Below, one piece after another: positions 16,606 to 26,155 of a stretch of 64,000 bases of DNA. Under the pieces are notes generated by a model. The model saw only the letters and a program-made list of their open reading frames with translations. It had not been told where the DNA came from and did no database searches. Within the stretch, counting starts at the first letter, position 1, and each line of letters starts with the position of its first letter. A program made the position numbers and the translations under genes. Source of the DNA: Nocardioides iriomotensis (GTDB lineage: Bacteria > Actinomycetota > Actinomycetes > Propionibacteriales > Nocardioidaceae); contig NZ_SDPU01000001.1 of NCBI RefSeq assembly GCF_004168035.1, positions 203,368-267,367 on the forward strand, given 5' to 3'.

Positions 16606-17903
16606 CAGCGCAAGAACCCTTCGTAGTTGCGCTGCTGGAGCTGGCTCTCGATCTGCTTCACCGTGTCGAGCGCGACACCCACCATGATCAGGATGGAGGT
16701 ACCACCGAACGGGAAGTTCTGGTTCGCGTTCACCAGCACGAGGGCGACGAGCGGGACCAGCGAGATCAGACCGAGGTACAGCGAGCCCGGCAGCGTGATG
16801 CGGGACAGGACGTAGTTGAGGTACTCCTCGGTCGGCTTTCCCGCCCGGATCCCGGGGATGAAGCCGCCGTACTTCTTCATGTTGTCCGCGACTTCCTGAG
16901 GGTTGAAGGTGATCGCGACGTAGAAGTAGGTGAAGAAGATGATCAGGCCGAAGTACACCGCCATGTAGAGGGGGTGGTCCCCTGACACCAGGTAGGTGTT
17001 GAGGAAGTCGGCCCAGGCGGAACGGCTCTGGCCGGCGAACTGGACGGCCATCGCCGGCAGGTAGAGCAGGCTCGAGGCGAAGATGACCGGGATGATGCCG
17101 GCCTGGTTGACCTTGAGCGGGATGTACGTCGACGAGCCGCCGAACATCTTGCGGCCCACCATGCGACGGGCGTACTGCACCGGGATCCGGCGCTGCCCCT
17201 GTTCCATGAAGATGACGGCCGCCACCAGCACGAGTCCGATCGCCATCACCAGGGCGAACACCCACCAGCCGCGCGAGACCTTGACCTGCCACAGGGCCGA
17301 GGGGAAGGTCGCGACGACCTGGGTGAAGATCAGGATGGACATGCCGTTGCCGATGCCGCGGTCGGTGATCAGCTCGCCGAGCCACATGATGACGGCGGTG
17401 CCGGCGGTCATCGTGATGACCATGACGACCATGGTCGTCAGGCTGTCCTCGTTGTAGAGGAGCGGGTCGGGGCAGCCTTGGAGCAGCTGCCGGCTGCGCG
17501 CGAGCGCGACGATGCCGGTCGCCTGCAGCACCGCCAGCGCCAACGTGAGGTACCGGGTGTACTGCGTGATCTTGGTCTGGCCGGCCTGGCCCTCCTTCTT
17601 GAGGGCCTCGAGGCGCGGGATCACGACCACGAGCAGCTGCAGGATGATGCTCGCCGTGATGTACGGCATGATCCCGAGCGCGAACACGGTCAGCTGGAGC
17701 AGCGCGCCGCCGGAGAAGAGGTTGATCAGGCCGTAGAGGCCGTCGTTCTCGATCTGCGCGAAACAGGCCTGCACGTTGCCGACGTTGACGCCGGGCGCGG
17801 GGACCTGGGACCCGAACCGGAAGATGACGACGATCAACATCACGAACAGCAACTTGCGTCGCAGGTCCGGCGTGCGGAACGCGTTCGCGAAAGCGCCTAG
17901 CAC
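16605..17903 (-). CDS. secY: Preprotein translocase subunit SecY
   Basis: 432 residues, about ten transmembrane helices. The N-terminus VLGAFANAFRTPDLRRKLLF is the characteristic actinobacterial start, and the GTG at 17903 is the start codon; the frame stays open to 18044, but that part is not SecY-like. PGVNVGNVQACF (plug region) and YFYVAITFNPQEVADNMKKYG (cytoplasmic loop that engages SecA and the ribosome, ~residues 315-335) are conserved. It forms the channel with SecE and SecG, encoded elsewhere. First gene of secY-adk-map. Confidence 0.97.
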   Translation of the reverse strand: MLGAFANAFRTPDLRRKLLFVMLIVVIFRFGSQVPAPGVNVGNVQACFAQIENDGLYGLINLFSGGALLQLTVFALGIMPYITASIILQLLVVVIPRLEALKKEGQAGQTKITQYTRYLTLALAVLQATGIVALARSRQLLQGCPDPLLYNEDSLTTMVVMVITMTAGTAVIMWLGELITDRGIGNGMSILIFTQVVATFPSALWQVKVSRGWWVFALVMAIGLVLVAAVIFMEQGQRRIPVQYARRMVGRKMFGGSSTYIPLKVNQAGIIPVIFASSLLYLPAMAVQFAGQSRSAWADFLNTYLVSGDHPLYMAVYFGLIIFFTYFYVAITFNPQEVADNMKKYGGFIPGIRAGKPTEEYLNYVLSRITLPGSLYLGLISLVPLVALVLVNANQNFPFGGTSILIMVGVALDTVKQIESQLQQRNYEGFLR

Positions 17904-18030
17904 TGGGGTGACACCGTCCTCTTCATCACTACCTGTCCAATCCCCCGGCGGCGGATTCCTGGGACCCTGAGGGCTCCCACACCGAGGAGACGGTCCCCCG
18001 CTGCTGCGGACAGGACCACGGAAGCCTAAC

Positions 18031-18091
18031 AGGGGCCCGAGCACCCGGCGCGGTCAGGGATTACTCCCTGCCGACCGAGGCTCGAGCCCCT
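18031..18091 (-). promoter_or_regulatory. Large stem-loop between rplO and secY
   Basis: The outer stem pairs AGGGGCCCGAGC (18031-18042) with GCTCGAGCCCCT (18080-18091); the single mismatch is a G-U wobble in the minus-strand RNA. Inside it CGGTC-AGGGA (18051-18060) pairs with TCCCT (18065-18069) and GACCG (18073-18077), with a 3-nt bulge. No T-tract follows. It is either a terminator/attenuator or a regulatory RNA structure that lets secY be expressed below the ribosomal proteins. Confidence 0.6.
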
Positions 18092-18135
18092 GTGCACGGT
18101 CATGCTGGGTTCGCGAAACGGGGAGAGCCGGAGGC

Positions 18136-18576
18136 TCAGACCTCGGTCGCGGTGCCGCCGGCGGCGGCGATCTTCTCCTTGGCCGAGGCGGAGAACGCGT
18201 GCGCGCTCACCTGCACGGCCACGGACAGGTCACCGGAGCCGAGCACCTTGACGGGGCTGCCGTCGCGGACGGCACCCTTCGCCACCAGGTCCTCGACACC
18301 CACGGTGCCGCCCTCGGGGAAGAGGTCGTTGATCCGGTCGAGGTTGACGACCTGGAACTCGACCTTGAACGGGTTCTTGAAGCCCTTGAGCTTCGGCATC
18401 CGCATGTGGATCGGCATCTGGCCACCCTCGAAGGCGGCCGGAACCTGGTAGCGGGCCTTGGTGCCCTTGGTACCGCGACCGGCGGTCTTGCCCTTCGAGC
18501 CCTCACCGCGACCCACGCGGGTCTTGGCGGTCTTGGCACCAGGGGCGGGACGCAGGTGGTGCAGCTTGAGCGTCAT
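18136..18576 (-). CDS. rplO: 50S ribosomal protein L15 (uL15)
   Basis: 146 residues. The N-terminal glycine/lysine-rich segment [20 protein letters not shown] is the extended arm that threads into 23S rRNA. The rest is the usual globular fold ending at AAGGTATEV. It follows rpmD by a single base and precedes the stem-loop upstream of secY. Confidence 0.97.
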   Translation of the reverse strand: MTLKLHHLRPAPGAKTAKTRVGRGEGSKGKTAGRGTKGTKARYQVPAAFEGGQMPIHMRMPKLKGFKNPFKVEFQVVNLDRINDLFPEGGTVGVEDLVAKGAVRDGSPVKVLGSGDLSVAVQVSAHAFSASAKEKIAAAGGTATEV

Positions 18577-18577
18577 G

Positions 18578-18760
18578 TCAGTCGACCTCCTCGACCGTCA
18601 CCATGTGACGGACGGTGTGGACCATGCCACGGATCTCGGGACGGTCCTCCTTGACGACGACGTCGCCGATGCGCTTGAGGCCAAGCGAACGGAGGGTGTC
18701 CCGCTGGTTCTGCTTGCAGCCGATCGAGGACCGCTGCTGCTGGACCTTGAGACGCGCCAT
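18578..18760 (-). CDS. rpmD: 50S ribosomal protein L30 (uL30)
   Basis: 60 residues, [20 protein letters not shown] to MVTVEEVD, the normal size. L30 is a small late-binding 50S protein. Its ATG overlaps the rpsE stop (ATGA) and its stop lies one base before the rplO start, so rpsE, rpmD and rplO are tightly coupled. Confidence 0.96.
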   Translation of the reverse strand: MARLKVQQQRSSIGCKQNQRDTLRSLGLKRIGDVVVKEDRPEIRGMVHTVRHMVTVEEVD

Positions 18761-19356
18761 CAGGACGACACCTCCGCACGGGCCTTCAGCAGCGCGGCCG
18801 GGGCGACGTCCTCGACGGGGAGGCCACGGCGGGCCGCGACGGCCTCGGGCTCCTCGAGCGAGCGCAGCGCCTCGACGGTCGCGTGCACGATGTTGATCTG
18901 GTTCGACGAGCCGAGCGACTTGCTCAGGACGTCGTGGATGCCGGCGCACTCCAGCACGGCGCGCACCGGGCCACCGGCGATCACACCGGTACCGGGAGCA
19001 GCCGGGCGGAGCAGCACGACGCCGGCCGCCTTCTCACCCTGGATGGGGTGCGGGATGGTGCCCTGGACACGGGGGACCTTGAAGAAGTGCTTCTTGGCCT
19101 CCTCGACGCCCTTGGCGATCGCGGCCGGCACCTCCTTGGCCTTGCCGTAGCCCACGCCGACCATGCCATCGCCGTCACCGACGATCACGAGGGCGGTGAA
19201 GCTGAAGCGACGACCACCCTTCACGACCTTGGCGACACGGTTGATCGCGACGACACGCTCGATGTAGGCGGTCTTGTCGGCGACCTGGCCACCGCGACGG
19301 TCGTCGCGGCCACCACGGCGCTCGCCACCGCCGCTACGGCGCTGGGATCCGCTCAT
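18760..19356 (-). CDS. rpsE: 30S ribosomal protein S5 (uS5)
   Basis: 198 residues. A low-complexity Arg/Gly-rich N-terminus (~25 residues) precedes the double-stranded RNA-binding domain ([20 protein letters not shown]) and the C-terminal domain with [17 protein letters not shown]5 helps control decoding accuracy and mRNA entry. It lies 34 bp after rplR. Confidence 0.97.
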   Translation of the reverse strand: MSGSQRRSGGGERRGGRDDRRGGQVADKTAYIERVVAINRVAKVVKGGRRFSFTALVIVGDGDGMVGVGYGKAKEVPAAIAKGVEEAKKHFFKVPRVQGTIPHPIQGEKAAGVVLLRPAAPGTGVIAGGPVRAVLECAGIHDVLSKSLGSSNQINIVHATVEALRSLEEPEAVAARRGLPVEDVAPAALLKARAEVSS

Positions 19357-19390
19357 TTCGAACTACCTCTTCCTCTACTTGTTGTCGCGA

Positions 19391-19774
19391 TCAGAACGCG
19401 AGGCCGCCCTCGCGGGCGCCGTCGGCCAGGGCGGCGACCCGCCCGTGGTACTGGTTGCCGGCTCGGTCGAACACCGCGGCGGTCACACCCGCGGCCTTCG
19501 CGCGCTCGGCGACGAGCTCGCCGACCTTGCGGGCCTTGGCGGACTTGTCACCGTCGAACGAGCGCAGGTCGGCCTCCATGGTGCTGGCGGAGGCGAGCGT
19601 CTTGCCGATCACGTCGTCCACGACCTGCACGCTGATGTGCTTCGAGGAGCGGGTGACCACCAGACGCGGACGCTCGGCGGTGCCGGAGATCGTCTTGCGG
19701 CCACGGACCTGACGACGCAGGCGCGAGGCGGTGCGGCCGGCCGTGTGCTTCTTGTGCTTGAGGGAGATCGCCAT
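19391..19774 (-). CDS. rplR: 50S ribosomal protein L18 (uL18)
   Basis: 127 residues. [20 protein letters not shown] is the basic N-terminal arm that binds 5S rRNA, and the fold ends with [23 protein letters not shown] 19774 is chosen; a GTG at 19780 overlapping the rplF stop is also possible. L18 anchors 5S rRNA together with L5. Confidence 0.96.
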   Translation of the reverse strand: MAISLKHKKHTAGRTASRLRRQVRGRKTISGTAERPRLVVTRSSKHISVQVVDDVIGKTLASASTMEADLRSFDGDKSAKARKVGELVAERAKAAGVTAAVFDRAGNQYHGRVAALADGAREGGLAF

Positions 19775-19776
19775 GG

Positions 19777-20319
19777 TCACTTACCAGCCTTTCCGACCTT
19801 GCGGCGGATCTGCTCGCCCGCGTAGCGGACGCCCTTGCCCTTGTACGGCTCGGGCTTGCGGAGCTTGCGGATGTTCGCGGCGACCTCGCCGACCAGCTGC
19901 TTGTCGATGCCCTGGACACCGAGCTTGGTGGGGCCCTCGACCGTGAAGGTGATGCCCTCGGGGGCGTTGACCGTGATCGAGTGCGAGTAGCCGAGCTGGA
20001 ACTCCAGCTGGGTGGGGCCCTTCGACAGGACGCGGTAGCCCACGCCCACGATCTCGAGCTTCTTCTCGTAGCCGTCGGTCACGCCGATCACCATGTTGTT
20101 GATCAGGGTGCGGGTCAGGCCGTGCAGCGAGCGCGACTCGCGCTCGTCGTCCGGACGCGAGACCTCGACGCTGCCGTCCTCGCCCTTGCCGACGGAGATC
20201 GGGGCGGCGACGGTGTGGCTCAGGGTGCCCTTCGGACCCTTGACCGTCACCAGACGCTCCTCGATCGCGACGTCGACACCCGACGGGACCGTGATGGGGA
20301 GCTTGCCAATGCGCGACAT
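19777..20319 (-). CDS. rplF: 50S ribosomal protein L6 (uL6)
   Basis: 180 residues, [20 protein letters not shown] to RRKVGKAGK. The two-domain fold is complete; the C-terminal signature [16 protein letters not shown] lies near the sarcin-ricin loop contact. It follows rpsH by 30 bp and precedes rplR by 2 bp. Confidence 0.97.
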   Translation of the reverse strand: MSRIGKLPITVPSGVDVAIEERLVTVKGPKGTLSHTVAAPISVGKGEDGSVEVSRPDDERESRSLHGLTRTLINNMVIGVTDGYEKKLEIVGVGYRVLSKGPTQLEFQLGYSHSITVNAPEGITFTVEGPTKLGVQGIDKQLVGEVAANIRKLRKPEPYKGKGVRYAGEQIRRKVGKAGK

Positions 20320-20349
20320 GCTGTGTGTTTCCTTCCCTGGTCTCGCGGG

Positions 20350-20757
20350 TTACCAGACGTAGGCGAGGACTTCCCCACCCACGCCCTTCTGGTTCGCCTG
20401 GCGGTCGGTCAGCAGACCCTGGCTCGTCGAGATGATCGCGACGCCGAGGCCGCCGAGCACCTTCGGGAGCCCGGTGTGCTTCGCGTAGACGCGCAGGCCG
20501 GGCTTGCTGATCCGGCGGACGCCCGCGATGGAGCGCTCGCGGTTCTGGCCGAACTTGAGGGTCACGTGGAGGGTCTTGCCCACCTCGCCCTCAGCCGGGT
20601 CCTCGACCTTCCAGGAGGTGATGTAGCCCTCCTGCTGGAGGATCTCCGCGACGCCGGCCTTGATCTTGCTGTACGGCATCGTCACCGAGTCGTGGTACGC
20701 CTGGTTGGCGTTGCGCAGACGGGTCAGCATGTCTGCGATCGGGTCAGTCATCGTCAT
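20350..20757 (-). CDS. rpsH: 30S ribosomal protein S8 (uS8)
   Basis: 135 residues starting [20 protein letters not shown]; the frame is open a little further upstream but homology starts here. The C-terminal [20 protein letters not shown] is the conserved 16S rRNA-binding part. In E. coli S8 autoregulates the spc operon by binding mRNA near rplE; no equivalent site was identified here. A 114-bp gap separates it from rpsN(Z). Confidence 0.97.
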   Translation of the reverse strand: MTMTDPIADMLTRLRNANQAYHDSVTMPYSKIKAGVAEILQQEGYITSWKVEDPAEGEVGKTLHVTLKFGQNRERSIAGVRRISKPGLRVYAKHTGLPKVLGGLGVAIISTSQGLLTDRQANQKGVGGEVLAYVW

Positions 20758-20871
20758 GGCCGTGAGGCCCTTTCTCACCGTGGTTTCGCGAGCCCGTGCT
20801 GGACGGGCGCTGCGACCTTCAGCGTTGTCGGTTGAACTCGAATGCGGGGGTCGTGCAGGGGTGGAGTGCTG

Positions 20872-21057
20872 TTACCAGCTGCTCTTGGTGACGCCGGGCA
20901 GCTCGCCCCGGTGCGCCATCTCGCGCAGGCAAATGCGGCACAGGCCGAACTTGCGGTAGACCGCCTTCGGCCGGCCGCAGCGCTGGCAGCGGGTGTAGCC
21001 GCGGACCTTGAACTTCGGGGTCCGGGCCGCCTTGACCTTGAGCGCAGTCTTCGCCAT
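20872..21057 (-). CDS. rpsN: 30S ribosomal protein S14 type Z (uS14), zinc form
   Basis: 61 residues, [20 protein letters not shown] to [11 protein letters not shown]. The CxxC...CxxC pattern ([12 protein letters not shown] and GLCRICLRE) is the zinc ribbon of the short type Z form, sometimes called rpsZ. A longer zinc-free S14 paralog often lies elsewhere in actinobacteria. It is 3 bp after rplE. Confidence 0.96.
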   Translation of the reverse strand: MAKTALKVKAARTPKFKVRGYTRCQRCGRPKAVYRKFGLCRICLREMAHRGELPGVTKSSW

Positions 21058-21060
21058 CGG

Positions 21061-21633
21061 TCAGTCCTCCTTGAACGGGAAGCCGAGCTGCTTGAGCAGC
21101 GCGCGACCCTCGTCGTCGTTCGTGGCCGTGGTCACGACCGTGATGTCCATGCCCCGCGAGCGGTCGACCCGGTCCTGGTCGATCTCGTGGAACATGACCT
21201 GCTCGGTCAGACCGAAGGTGTAGTTGCCCCGGCCGTCGAACTGCTTCGCGGAGAGACCGCGGAAGTCACGGATGCGCGGCAGCGCCAGCGCCAGCAGGCG
21301 GTCCAGGAACTCCCACATGCGGTCGCCGCGCAGGGTCACGTGCGCGCCGATCGGCATGCCCTCGCGCAGCTTGAACTGCGCGATCGACTTGCGGGCCTTG
21401 GTGACCTGCGGCTTCTGGCCGGTGATCGCGGTGAGGTCCTTGACCGCACCCTCGATCAGCTTGGAGTCGCGCGCGGCCTCGCCGACGCCCATGTTGACCA
21501 CGATCTTGGTCAGGCCGGGCACCTGCATGACGTTGGCGTAGCTGAACTCGCTCTGCATCCCGGCGATGACCTCGTCGCGGTACTTCTGCTTGAGGCGCGG
21601 AAGCTCGCGGGTCTCGGTGCTGGTGGTGCTCAT
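21061..21633 (-). CDS. rplE: 50S ribosomal protein L5 (uL5)
   Basis: 190 residues. [20 protein letters not shown] near the N-terminus and [20 protein letters not shown] in the middle are L5 hallmarks. It binds 5S rRNA and contacts S13 and P-site tRNA. ATG 21633 is chosen; the frame upstream is not L5-like. It starts one base after the rplX stop. Confidence 0.97.
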   Translation of the reverse strand: MSTTSTETRELPRLKQKYRDEVIAGMQSEFSYANVMQVPGLTKIVVNMGVGEAARDSKLIEGAVKDLTAITGQKPQVTKARKSIAQFKLREGMPIGAHVTLRGDRMWEFLDRLLALALPRIRDFRGLSAKQFDGRGNYTFGLTEQVMFHEIDQDRVDRSRGMDITVVTTATNDDEGRALLKQLGFPFKED

Positions 21634-21634
21634 G

Positions 21635-21997
21635 TCAGATCTCCTCACCGGTCTTGCGCGAGATGCGGACACTGCGCTGAGCGGTGTACTCGGACCCGTC
21701 GGAACGGCGCTTCTTGGTCTCGACGCGCTTGAAGCCCACGCGGGTGGTGCCCTTGCCGTCGACCAGCATCACGTTGGAGACGTGGATGGCCGCCTCCTGC
21801 GTCACGATGCCGCCGGTCGTGCCGGCGCGGCCGCCCTGGTTGACGACCTTGGTGTGCCGCTTGATGCGGTTGACGCCCTCGACGATCACCCGGTCCTGCT
21901 CGGCCTGGACGGCGATGACCTTGCCCTCGACGCCCTTGTCCTTGCCGGCGATGACGCGGACGACGTCGCCCTTCTTGATGTTCAGGTTCTTCGCCAT
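21635..21997 (-). CDS. rplX: 50S ribosomal protein L24 (uL24)
   Basis: 120 residues, [20 protein letters not shown] to [10 protein letters not shown]. The N-terminal KOW motif ([18 protein letters not shown]) binds 23S rRNA; L24 is an assembly initiator at the tunnel exit. It follows rplN by 3 bp. Confidence 0.97.
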   Translation of the reverse strand: MAKNLNIKKGDVVRVIAGKDKGVEGKVIAVQAEQDRVIVEGVNRIKRHTKVVNQGGRAGTTGGIVTQEAAIHVSNVMLVDGKGTTRVGFKRVETKKRRSDGSEYTAQRSVRISRKTGEEI

Positions 21998-22000
21998 GGT

Positions 22001-22369
22001 TCAGAGCACCTCCGGCGCCAGCGAGATGATCTTCATGAACTTCTTCTCCCGCAGCTCGCGGCCCACGGGGCCGAAGATGCGGGTGCCGCGCGGCTCGCCG
22101 TCGTTCTTGAGAATCACCGCGGCGTTCTCGTCGAAGCGGATGTACGAGCCGTCCGGACGGCGGCGCTCCTTGACGGTGCGTACGACGACGGCCTTGACGA
22201 CATCACCCTTCTTGACGTTGCCACCGGGGATCGCGTCCTTGACGGTGGCGACGATGACGTCGCCGATGCCGGCGTAGCGACGGCCCGAACCGCCGAGAAC
22301 ACGGATGCAGAGGATCTCCTTCGCACCGGTGTTGTCGGCGACCTTGAGTCGCGACTCCTGCTGGATCAT
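22001..22369 (-). CDS. rplN: 50S ribosomal protein L14 (uL14)
   Basis: 122 residues, the exact family length, from [20 protein letters not shown] to [13 protein letters not shown]14 lies at the 30S/50S interface and is the docking site for silencing factor RsfS. It follows rpsQ by 85 bp. Confidence 0.98.
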   Translation of the reverse strand: MIQQESRLKVADNTGAKEILCIRVLGGSGRRYAGIGDVIVATVKDAIPGGNVKKGDVVKAVVVRTVKERRRPDGSYIRFDENAAVILKNDGEPRGTRIFGPVGRELREKKFMKIISLAPEVL

Positions 22370-22454
22370 CGGTTCTTCTCCTGGTTGTCGCGCCGGTTCT
22401 CATTGCTGAGCCTGGCGGAACTCGGTGGCGGCCGGAGCCGCCGTTTGACGTTGC

Positions 22455-22748
22455 TTACTTGGCCTTCTCGAGCACCTCGACGACGCGCCAGCGCTTGGTG
22501 GCCGACAGCGGACGGGTCTCCTGAATCAGGACCCGGTCGCCGACGCCGCACTGGTTCTGCTCGTCGTGCACCTTGAGCTTGCTGGTGCGGCGCATGACCT
22601 TGCCGTAGAGGGCGTGCTTCACACGGTCCTCGACGGAGACGACCACGGTCTTCTCCATCTTGTCGCTGACCACGAGGCCCTCGCGGACCTTGCGGGAATT
22701 GCGTGCCTGCTCGTTGCTCACGGTCTTCTCTGCAGCCTTCTCGCTCAT
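22455..22748 (-). CDS. rpsQ: 30S ribosomal protein S17 (uS17)
   Basis: 97 residues. A ~20-residue N-terminal extension precedes the OB-fold core ([20 protein letters not shown]) and [21 protein letters not shown]17 is an early 16S rRNA-binding protein. Its ATG overlaps the rpmC stop by ATGA. Confidence 0.97.
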   Translation of the reverse strand: MSEKAAEKTVSNEQARNSRKVREGLVVSDKMEKTVVVSVEDRVKHALYGKVMRRTSKLKVHDEQNQCGVGDRVLIQETRPLSATKRWRVVEVLEKAK

Positions 22749-22978
22749 GCGGCACCGTCCTCACTGCCCGGGGCCTGACGGATCCCGAGCTCACGCTCGC
22801 GCACCACGGTGTAGATGCGCGCGATGTCACGCTTGACCGTGCGGAGACGGCCGTGGCTCTCGAGCTGCCCGGTGGCGGCCTGGAAGCGGAGGTTGAACAG
22901 CTCCTCCTTGGCCTCCCGCAGCTTCTGCTCGAGGTCGACGTTGGTCATGTCGTCCAGCTCGTGGGCTGTGGTCGCCAT
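22745..22978 (-). CDS. rpmC: 50S ribosomal protein L29 (uL29)
   Basis: 77 residues. The two-helix coiled hairpin is evident ([20 protein letters not shown] and [17 protein letters not shown]). L29 lies by the tunnel exit, where SRP and trigger factor dock. Both ends overlap neighbours by 4 bp or less (rplP stop before, rpsQ start after). Confidence 0.96.
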   Translation of the reverse strand: MATTAHELDDMTNVDLEQKLREAKEELFNLRFQAATGQLESHGRLRTVKRDIARIYTVVRERELGIRQAPGSEDGAA

Positions 22979-23397
22979 CAGAAGTCACCTGCCTCGCGCG
23001 TGACGAACTTGCACTTCATGGGGAGCTTGTGCATCGCGCGGCGCATGGCCTCGCGAGCGATGTCCTCCGGAACACCGGAGAGCTCGAACATCACGCGACC
23101 GGGCTTGACGTTCGCGATCCACCACTCCGGCGAGCCCTTGCCGGAACCCATGCGGGTCTCGGCCGGCTTCTTGGTCAGCGGACGGTCGGGGTAGATGTTG
23201 ATCCACACCTTTCCGCCACGCTTGATGTGCCGGGTCATCGCGATACGCGCCGACTCGATCTGACGGTTGGTGACGTAGTGGCCCTCGACCGCCTGGATGC
23301 CGAAGTCGCCGAAGGCGAGACTCGTGCCACCCTTGGCCGCACCCGTCCGCTTGGGGTGGTGCTGCTTGCGGTGCTTGACCCTGCGGGGCATCAGCAT
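22978..23397 (-). CDS. rplP: 50S ribosomal protein L16 (uL16)
   Basis: 139 residues, [20 protein letters not shown] to [13 protein letters not shown]16 organises the A-site tRNA region of the 50S subunit. The conserved [20 protein letters not shown] segment is complete. It follows rpsC by 5 bp and overlaps rpmC. Confidence 0.98.
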   Translation of the reverse strand: MLMPRRVKHRKQHHPKRTGAAKGGTSLAFGDFGIQAVEGHYVTNRQIESARIAMTRHIKRGGKVWINIYPDRPLTKKPAETRMGSGKGSPEWWIANVKPGRVMFELSGVPEDIAREAMRRAMHKLPMKCKFVTREAGDF

Positions 23398-23402
23398 GGG
23401 AC

Positions 23403-24224
23403 TCAGGCCTCCTGTCCGCTGTTGTCACCGGCGGGGGCGGCCGGAGCGGCGGCCTCGGCCGGCGCCTCGGTCTGCGGTGCGCGGTCCGCACGCGACGGAC
23501 GGTTGCCCCGGCCGGGACGGTCGCCGCCACGGGCACCGCCGCGACCGCGGCTCGGCGCACCGGCGCGCGCGGCCGCCTGGGCCTCACGCTCGGCGCGGGT
23601 GCCCGCGACCTCGCCCTTGTAGATCCAGACCTTCACGCCGATGCGGCCGAAGGTCGTCTTGGCCTCGTAGAAGCCGTAGTCGATGTCCGCACGGAGCGTG
23701 TGCAGGGGCACGCGGCCCTCGCGGTAGAACTCCGAGCGCGACATCTCGGCGCCACCGAGGCGACCCGAGCACTGGATGCGGACGCCCTTGGCGCCGGACC
23801 GCATGGTGGTCTGCATCGCCTTGCGCATCGCGCGACGGAAGGCCACGCGGCCGGCGAGCTGCTCGGCCACGCCCTGCGCGACGAGCTGCGCGTCGGTCTC
23901 GGGGCTCTTCACCTCGAGGATGTTGAGCTGGACCTGCTTGCCGGTGAGCTTCTCGAGCTCGCCGCGGATGCGGTCCGCCTCGGCGCCACGCCGACCGATG
24001 ACGATGCCCGGACGCGCCGTGTGGATGTCAACGCGGACGCGGTCGCGGGTGCGCTCGATCTCGACGCGGGAGATGCCCGCGCGCTCCATGCCCTTGGACA
24101 GCAGGCGACGGATGGCGACGTCCTCACCGACGTACGACTTGTAGAGCTTGTCGGCGTACCAACGGCTCCGGTGGTCGGTCGAGATGCCCAGACGGAAGCC
24201 GTTCGGGTTGATCTTCTGACCCAT
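23403..24224 (-). CDS. rpsC: 30S ribosomal protein S3 (uS3) with C-terminal extension
   Basis: 273 residues. It has the KH domain (near [20 protein letters not shown]) and the C-terminal S3 domain with [20 protein letters not shown]. The final ~60 residues are an Arg/Gly/Ala/Pro-rich disordered tail absent from the 233-aa E. coli protein, a common actinobacterial feature. S3 forms part of the mRNA entry channel. Its start touches the rplV stop. Confidence 0.97.
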   Translation of the reverse strand: MGQKINPNGFRLGISTDHRSRWYADKLYKSYVGEDVAIRRLLSKGMERAGISRVEIERTRDRVRVDIHTARPGIVIGRRGAEADRIRGELEKLTGKQVQLNILEVKSPETDAQLVAQGVAEQLAGRVAFRRAMRKAMQTTMRSGAKGVRIQCSGRLGGAEMSRSEFYREGRVPLHTLRADIDYGFYEAKTTFGRIGVKVWIYKGEVAGTRAEREAQAAARAGAPSRGRGGARGGDRPGRGNRPSRADRAPQTEAPAEAAAPAAPAGDNSGQEA

Positions 24225-24643
24225 TACTTCTGACCCTTCCGGTTGTCGTCGGCGGCCGGCTGCACCACGAGGGTGATGTGGCTGGTCCGCTTGTTGATGC
24301 GGGACGCACGGCCCTGGGCGCGGGGGCGCCAGCGCTTCATCGTGGGACCCTCGTCGACCATCGCCTTGGACACGACCAGCGTGCCGCGGTCGAGGTCCTC
24401 GGTGGTCTCCGCGTTGGCGACCGCGCTCTCGAGGACCTTGTAGACCGTCTGCGCCGCCGCCTGGGGGGCGAACTGGAGCAGGGCCAGGGCCTCGTCGACC
24501 TGCATGCCGCGGACCATGTCGACGACACGACGCGCCTTCATCGGGGTGATCCGGACGAAGCGGGCGCTGGCGAAAGCGCCGGGCTCCTCGCCCAGCAGGC
24601 TCTCGCGTCGGGCGCTCACGCGCCTACGCTCGGTAACGCTCAT
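24224..24643 (-). CDS. rplV: 50S ribosomal protein L22 (uL22)
   Basis: 139 residues. [20 protein letters not shown] and the beta-hairpin region [20 protein letters not shown] (the loop that lines the exit tunnel and bears macrolide-resistance mutations elsewhere) are intact. It follows rpsS by 40 bp. The N-terminus carries ~20 extra Arg/Glu-rich residues. Confidence 0.97.
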   Translation of the reverse strand: MSVTERRRVSARRESLLGEEPGAFASARFVRITPMKARRVVDMVRGMQVDEALALLQFAPQAAAQTVYKVLESAVANAETTEDLDRGTLVVSKAMVDEGPTMKRWRPRAQGRASRINKRTSHITLVVQPAADDNRKGQK

Positions 24644-24683
24644 AACCTTCGATCTCTCTCGTTCGGTCGGCTGCCACCCGCGG

Positions 24684-24965
24684 TCAGCGGCGGCGGCTCT
24701 TCCGGTCGTCCTTGACGTGCCCGCGGTAGGTGCGGGTCGGCGCGAACTCCCCGAGCTTGTGGCCGACCATGGAGTCGGTCACGAACACCGGGACGTGCTT
24801 CCGGCCGTCGTGCACGGCGATCGTGTGGCCGATCATGTCGGGCACGATCATGGAGCGACGCGACCACGTCTTGATGACGTTGTGCGTGCCCTTCTCGTTC
24901 TGCGCGTCCACCTTCTTCTGCAGGTGGTCGTCGACGAAGGGGCCCTTCTTCAGGCTGCGAGGCAT
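24684..24965 (-). CDS. rpsS: 30S ribosomal protein S19 (uS19)
   Basis: 93 residues, [20 protein letters not shown] to [12 protein letters not shown]. It has the full S19 core ([20 protein letters not shown]) and pairs with S13 in the 30S head. It lies 24 bp after rplB. Confidence 0.98.
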   Translation of the reverse strand: MPRSLKKGPFVDDHLQKKVDAQNEKGTHNVIKTWSRRSMIVPDMIGHTIAVHDGRKHVPVFVTDSMVGHKLGEFAPTRTYRGHVKDDRKSRRR

Positions 24966-24989
24966 CGTGTTCTTCCTTCCCTAGCCTGT

Positions 24990-25823
24990 TCAGCGCTTCT
25001 TGCCGGTGCGGCGGCGACGGACGATGAGGGCGTCGGAGGACTTGCGCTTGCGCGTGCGGCCCTCCGGCTTGCCCCACGGGGACACGGGGTGACGACCACC
25101 GGACGTCTTGCCCTCACCACCACCGTGCGGGTGGTCGACCGGGTTCATGACGACACCGCGGACGGTCGGACGCTTGCCCTTCCAGCGCATGCGCCCGGCC
25201 TTGCCCCAGTTGATGTTCGACTGCTCGGCGTTGCCGACCTCGCCGACCGTGGCGCGGCAGCGCACGTCGACGTACCGCATCTCACCGGAGGGCATGCGCA
25301 GCTGGGCGCGGCTGCCCTCGCGGGCGACGAGCTGGGCCGAGATGCCGGCGGACCGGGCGATCTTGGCGCCGCCGCCGGGACGGAGCTCGATGCAGTGGAT
25401 CGTGGTACCGACCGGGATGTTGCGCAGCGGCAGGTTGTTGCCCGGCTTGATGTCGGCCTTGGGACCGGCCTCGACCGTGGCGCCCTGACGCAGGCCCTGC
25501 GGCGCGATGATGTAGCGCTTCTCGCCGTCGGCGTAGTGCAGGAGCGCGATGCGCGCGGTGCGGTTGGGGTCGTACTCGATGTGCGCGACCTTGGCCGGCA
25601 CGCCGTCCTTGTCGTAGCGACGGAAGTCGACGACGCGGTAGGCGCGCTTGTGGCCACCGCCCTGGTGGCGCGTCGTGATCCGGCCCTGGTTGTTGCGGCC
25701 GCCCTTCTTGGGGAGCGGACGCACCAGCGACTTCTCCGGCGTCGAACGCGTGACCTCGACGAAGTCCGCGACCGACGAGCCACGACGGCCCGGGGTGGTC
25801 GGCTTGTACTTACGGATGCCCAT
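24990..25823 (-). CDS. rplB: 50S ribosomal protein L2 (uL2)
   Basis: 277 residues. The C-terminal [20 protein letters not shown] holds the conserved His implicated in peptidyl-transferase centre assembly. The SH3-like and OB-fold RNA-binding parts are complete. It follows rplW by 26 bp in the standard rplD-rplW-rplB-rpsS order. Confidence 0.98.
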   Translation of the reverse strand: MGIRKYKPTTPGRRGSSVADFVEVTRSTPEKSLVRPLPKKGGRNNQGRITTRHQGGGHKRAYRVVDFRRYDKDGVPAKVAHIEYDPNRTARIALLHYADGEKRYIIAPQGLRQGATVEAGPKADIKPGNNLPLRNIPVGTTIHCIELRPGGGAKIARSAGISAQLVAREGSRAQLRMPSGEMRYVDVRCRATVGEVGNAEQSNINWGKAGRMRWKGKRPTVRGVVMNPVDHPHGGGEGKTSGGRHPVSPWGKPEGRTRKRKSSDALIVRRRRTGKKR

Positions 25824-25849
25824 GTCTTCTCAGTCCTTCTACTGCCCGG

Positions 25850-26155
25850 TCAGGAGACCGGACCTCCGAAGATGTCGATGCGCTGGCCCTCGGCGAGCGA
25901 GACGATCGCGCGCTTGGTGTTGGCGCGGCGGCCGACACCGAAGCGGGTGCGACGAGCCTTGCCCTGCCGGTTGAGGGTGTTGACGGACGTGACCTTGACG
26001 TTGAACACCTTCTCGACCGCGATCTTGATCTCGGTCTTGTTGGCGTCCGGGTGCACCAGGAAGGTGTACTTGTTGGCGTCGAGCAGGCCGTAGCTCTTCT
26101 CGGAGACGACCGGCGCGATCAGCACGTCGCGGTGGTCCTTGTGGAACGTGCTCAC
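25850..26155 (-). CDS. rplW: 50S ribosomal protein L23 (uL23)
   Basis: 101 residues with a GTG start overlapping the rplD stop (GTGA). [20 protein letters not shown] and [20 protein letters not shown] are L23 motifs. L23 lies at the tunnel exit and is the docking point for trigger factor and SRP. Confidence 0.97.
   Translation of the reverse strand: MSTFHKDHRDVLIAPVVSEKSYGLLDANKYTFLVHPDANKTEIKIAVEKVFNVKVTSVNTLNRQGKARRTRFGVGRRANTKRAIVSLAEGQRIDIFGGPVS

Noticed and set aside
17904..18044. N-terminal extension of SecY
   Set aside because: The extra residues are not SecY-like, and the codon at the apparent GVTP start is GTC. GTG 17903 gives the typical actinobacterial N-terminus.
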